Shown in pieces: positions 7,163-8,291 of a stretch of 8,291 bases of DNA (positions are counted from its first letter, which is position 1; each line of letters starts with the position of its first letter). This DNA comes from Cytophagaceae bacterium (lineage in GTDB: Bacteria > Bacteroidota > Bacteroidia > Cytophagales > Spirosomataceae): the NCBI GenBank assembly GCA_947459055.1, contig CANHCG010000059.1, positions 1 through 8,291 of the forward strand, in the 5' to 3' direction. The notes under the pieces are model-generated. The model saw only the letters and a list, made by a program, of their open reading frames with translations. It was not told where the DNA came from and made no database searches. The translations under genes were made by a program, and so were the position numbers.

Positions 7163-7192
7163 TAAAAATCAGCACAAAAATAAAGATTTTTA
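7163..7192. repeat. Inverted repeat spanning the symporter -7 box, possible operator
   Basis: TAAAAATC (7163-7170) and GATTTTTA (7185-7192) are perfect 8-base inverted repeats with a 14-base spacer. The dyad covers the predicted -7 box and start point of the symporter gene, where a dimeric repressor could bind. No regulator gene is adjacent, and A/T-rich dyads of this size can occur by chance. Confidence 0.3.
7175..7182 (-). promoter_or_regulatory. -7 box of the symporter promoter
   Basis: The minus strand reads TATTTTTG, an exact match to TAnnTTTG, 17 bases before the ATG at 7157. Transcription would start near 7168-7170, leaving a leader of about 12 bases, much like accD. There is no clear TTG at -33, and the region is A/T-rich, so a chance match is possible. 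Confidence 0.45.
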
Positions 7193-7203
7193 TCAGAACC
7201 TTT

Positions 7204-7211
7204 TACCTTTA
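7204..7211 (+). promoter_or_regulatory. Possible -7 box for the PBP4-like gene
   Basis: TACCTTTA differs from TAnnTTTG only in the last base and ends one base before the first ATG (7213). If used, the transcript would start around 7215-7218 and the second in-frame ATG at 7219 would be the real start. No -33 TTG is visible at the right distance, so this is weak. Confidence 0.25.
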
Positions 7212-7212
7212 C

Positions 7213-8291
7213 ATGTCTATGAGGAAATATCACCTGCTCGGATACCTATTGTTGCTTGTTGGGAGCCTGTCTTGTTCCAATGCTTCGAGGCATCGGGCCT
7301 TCACCCATTCGAGTCTTTCTAAGCAAGCAACCGGAATTTATATTCAAGAACTTGAAAGTCGGAAAGTGGTTTTTCAACACCAGGCCGATCATTTTTTTAT
7401 GCCAGCGAGTAATGCCAAATTACTCACGTTTTTATTGGCTAATCGCTATCTGCCAACGACCATTCCGAATTTCAAATACCAAGAATCCACAGATACACTG
7501 TTCATATGGGGCGCGGGTGACCCAAGTTTTTTAGACCCTCGATTTCAAAACAAGTCTCTATTGGATTTTATGCAGGCTAGTCAAAAGACCTTGGTTTTAG
7601 CGGATTCCGATGGACAAATTCCGCCCTTTGGAAGCGGTTGGGCCTGGGATGATTATAACGACGATTATTCAGCCGAAATTAGTTCCCTGCCCATGTACGG
7701 AAACCTAGTTCAGTTTTCAAATAAAAAAGGCAAATGGGCCATATCGCCTTCCCGATTTAGTCAGTATGCACAGCCGAATCAAGCAGCCAGCTATGTTCAA
7801 AGAGATCGATTGGCAAATCAATTCTCCTTACCTTTTTTGCCACCTGGAAAGGTTTGGGCCCAGCATGTCCCCTTTTTAACCTCATCTACATTAATCGCCG
7901 ATTTAATTGCGGATACTTTACACCGTACCGTACTTGCCCAAGCTAAACCTTTGCCCATGACGGCAAAAACCTATTATTCAGGCGCATTGGATAGTTTGTT
8001 TGTCCCCTTATTGCACGACAGCGATAATTTAATCGCGGAGCAATTACTCGTTATGATTGGCTTCGAGAAATCTTGGGGGCGAAATGCGACAGAAGTGATT
8101 AAAGCCTTGGCGAATCAACCGGGAAATGCTTTCCTAAAAGAATTAAAATGGGTAGATGGCTCAGGTTTGTCACGTTATAATTTAGTTCGGCCCAAAGATT
8201 TAGTTGATGTGATGCGAAAAATCACCGAAGAAGTGCCGGTTGAGCGTTTGAGCCAACTTCTTCCTGAGTCTGGCAAATCAGGTACGATGAA
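7213..8291 (+). CDS. dacB: D-alanyl-D-alanine carboxypeptidase/endopeptidase, PBP4 type (peptidase S13), 3' partial
   Basis: The frame is open from ATG 7213 to the window edge, 359 codons without a stop. PBP4-type enzymes remove the terminal D-alanine from peptidoglycan stem peptides and cleave cross-links outside the cytoplasmic membrane. Motifs appear in order: PASNAKLLT with the SxxK serine Ser66 and Lys69, GWAWDDYNDDYSAEIS (142-157), the SxN motif Ser270-Asp271-Asn272 in LLHDSDNLIAEQLL, and WVDGSGLSRYNLVRP (313-327). The last visible residues, LPESGKSGTM, match the segment just before the KTG box, which should lie beyond the window. The N-terminus (MSMRKY, then a hydrophobic run to Cys21 in GSLSCSN) is a signal peptide, perhaps lipoprotein type, though serine at -3 is not ideal. 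A start at ATG 7219 is equally possible. The gene is divergent from the symporter, 55 bases away. The gene symbol follows family usage; more than one S13 paralogue may exist. Confidence 0.92.
   Translation, partial: MSMRKYHLLGYLLLLVGSLSCSNASRHRAFTHSSLSKQATGIYIQELESRKVVFQHQADHFFMPASNAKLLTFLLANRYLPTTIPNFKYQESTDTLFIWGAGDPSFLDPRFQNKSLLDFMQASQKTLVLADSDGQIPPFGSGWAWDDYNDDYSAEISSLPMYGNLVQFSNKKGKWAISPSRFSQYAQPNQAASYVQRDRLANQFSLPFLPPGKVWAQHVPFLTSSTLIADLIADTLHRTVLAQAKPLPMTAKTYYSGALDSLFVPLLHDSDNLIAEQLLVMIGFEKSWGRNATEVIKALANQPGNAFLKELKWVDGSGLSRYNLVRPKDLVDVMRKITEEVPVERLSQLLPESGKSGTM

Noticed and set aside
7256..7534. 92-codon plus-strand open frame near the right end
   Set aside because: It overlaps the PBP4-like gene in a different frame. 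The PBP4 frame carries the SxxK, SxN and other family motifs and stays open to the window edge.
1..8291. Possible defence island, prophage, transposon, riboswitch or CRISPR array
   Set aside because: No spaced direct repeats, transposase, integrase, terminal inverted repeats, tRNA-like fold or long structured leader could be found; every gap between genes is about 70 bases or less.

Overview
The window looks like an ordinary chromosomal stretch from a member of the Bacteroidota, most likely a Cytophagales-type bacterium (the order is inference). Three signs support this. The first gene ends in a type IX secretion (T9SS) C-terminal sorting domain, which is restricted to this phylum. A promoter -7 box of the Bacteroidota form TAnnTTTG (TATCTTTG) lies upstream of accD. 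No gene start has a convincing Shine-Dalgarno sequence, and the leaders are short and A/T-rich. There are no rRNA or tRNA genes, CRISPR arrays, insertion sequences or phage genes, and no intergenic gap exceeds about 70 bases.

Layout: (1) 1-2414 (+), the 3' part of a large secreted protein with a HExxH metallopeptidase domain and a T9SS sorting domain; its start lies outside the window. (2) 2454-3296 (+), accD, the carboxyltransferase beta subunit of acetyl-CoA carboxylase, with its own promoter. (3) 3315-3348, a strong hairpin with an A-tract and a T-tract that can terminate transcription from both sides. (4) 5286-3367 (-), a two-gene operon: a NIF3/YqfO-like dinuclear-metal protein followed by a coiled-coil C4 zinc-ribbon protein. 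(5) 5357-5794 (+), a Nudix hydrolase. (6) 7157-5772 (-), a sodium:solute symporter whose 3' end overlaps the Nudix gene by 23 bases. (7) 7213 to the window end (+), the N-terminal three-quarters or so of a PBP4-type D-alanyl-D-alanine carboxypeptidase, open at the edge.

The genes do not form one pathway. accD supplies malonyl-CoA for fatty acid synthesis, the PBP4-like protein trims peptidoglycan, the symporter imports an unknown solute, and the first protein is probably exported to the cell surface or medium. The only evident functional partnership is the NIF3/zinc-ribbon pair, a gene neighbourhood recurring in distant phyla whose joint role is unsettled. I see no convincing new defence, mobile or biosynthetic system. 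The points most worth a second look are that gene pair, the atypical zinc site of the first protein, the overlapping convergent 3' ends at 5772-5794, and the compact divergent promoter region at 7157-7219.
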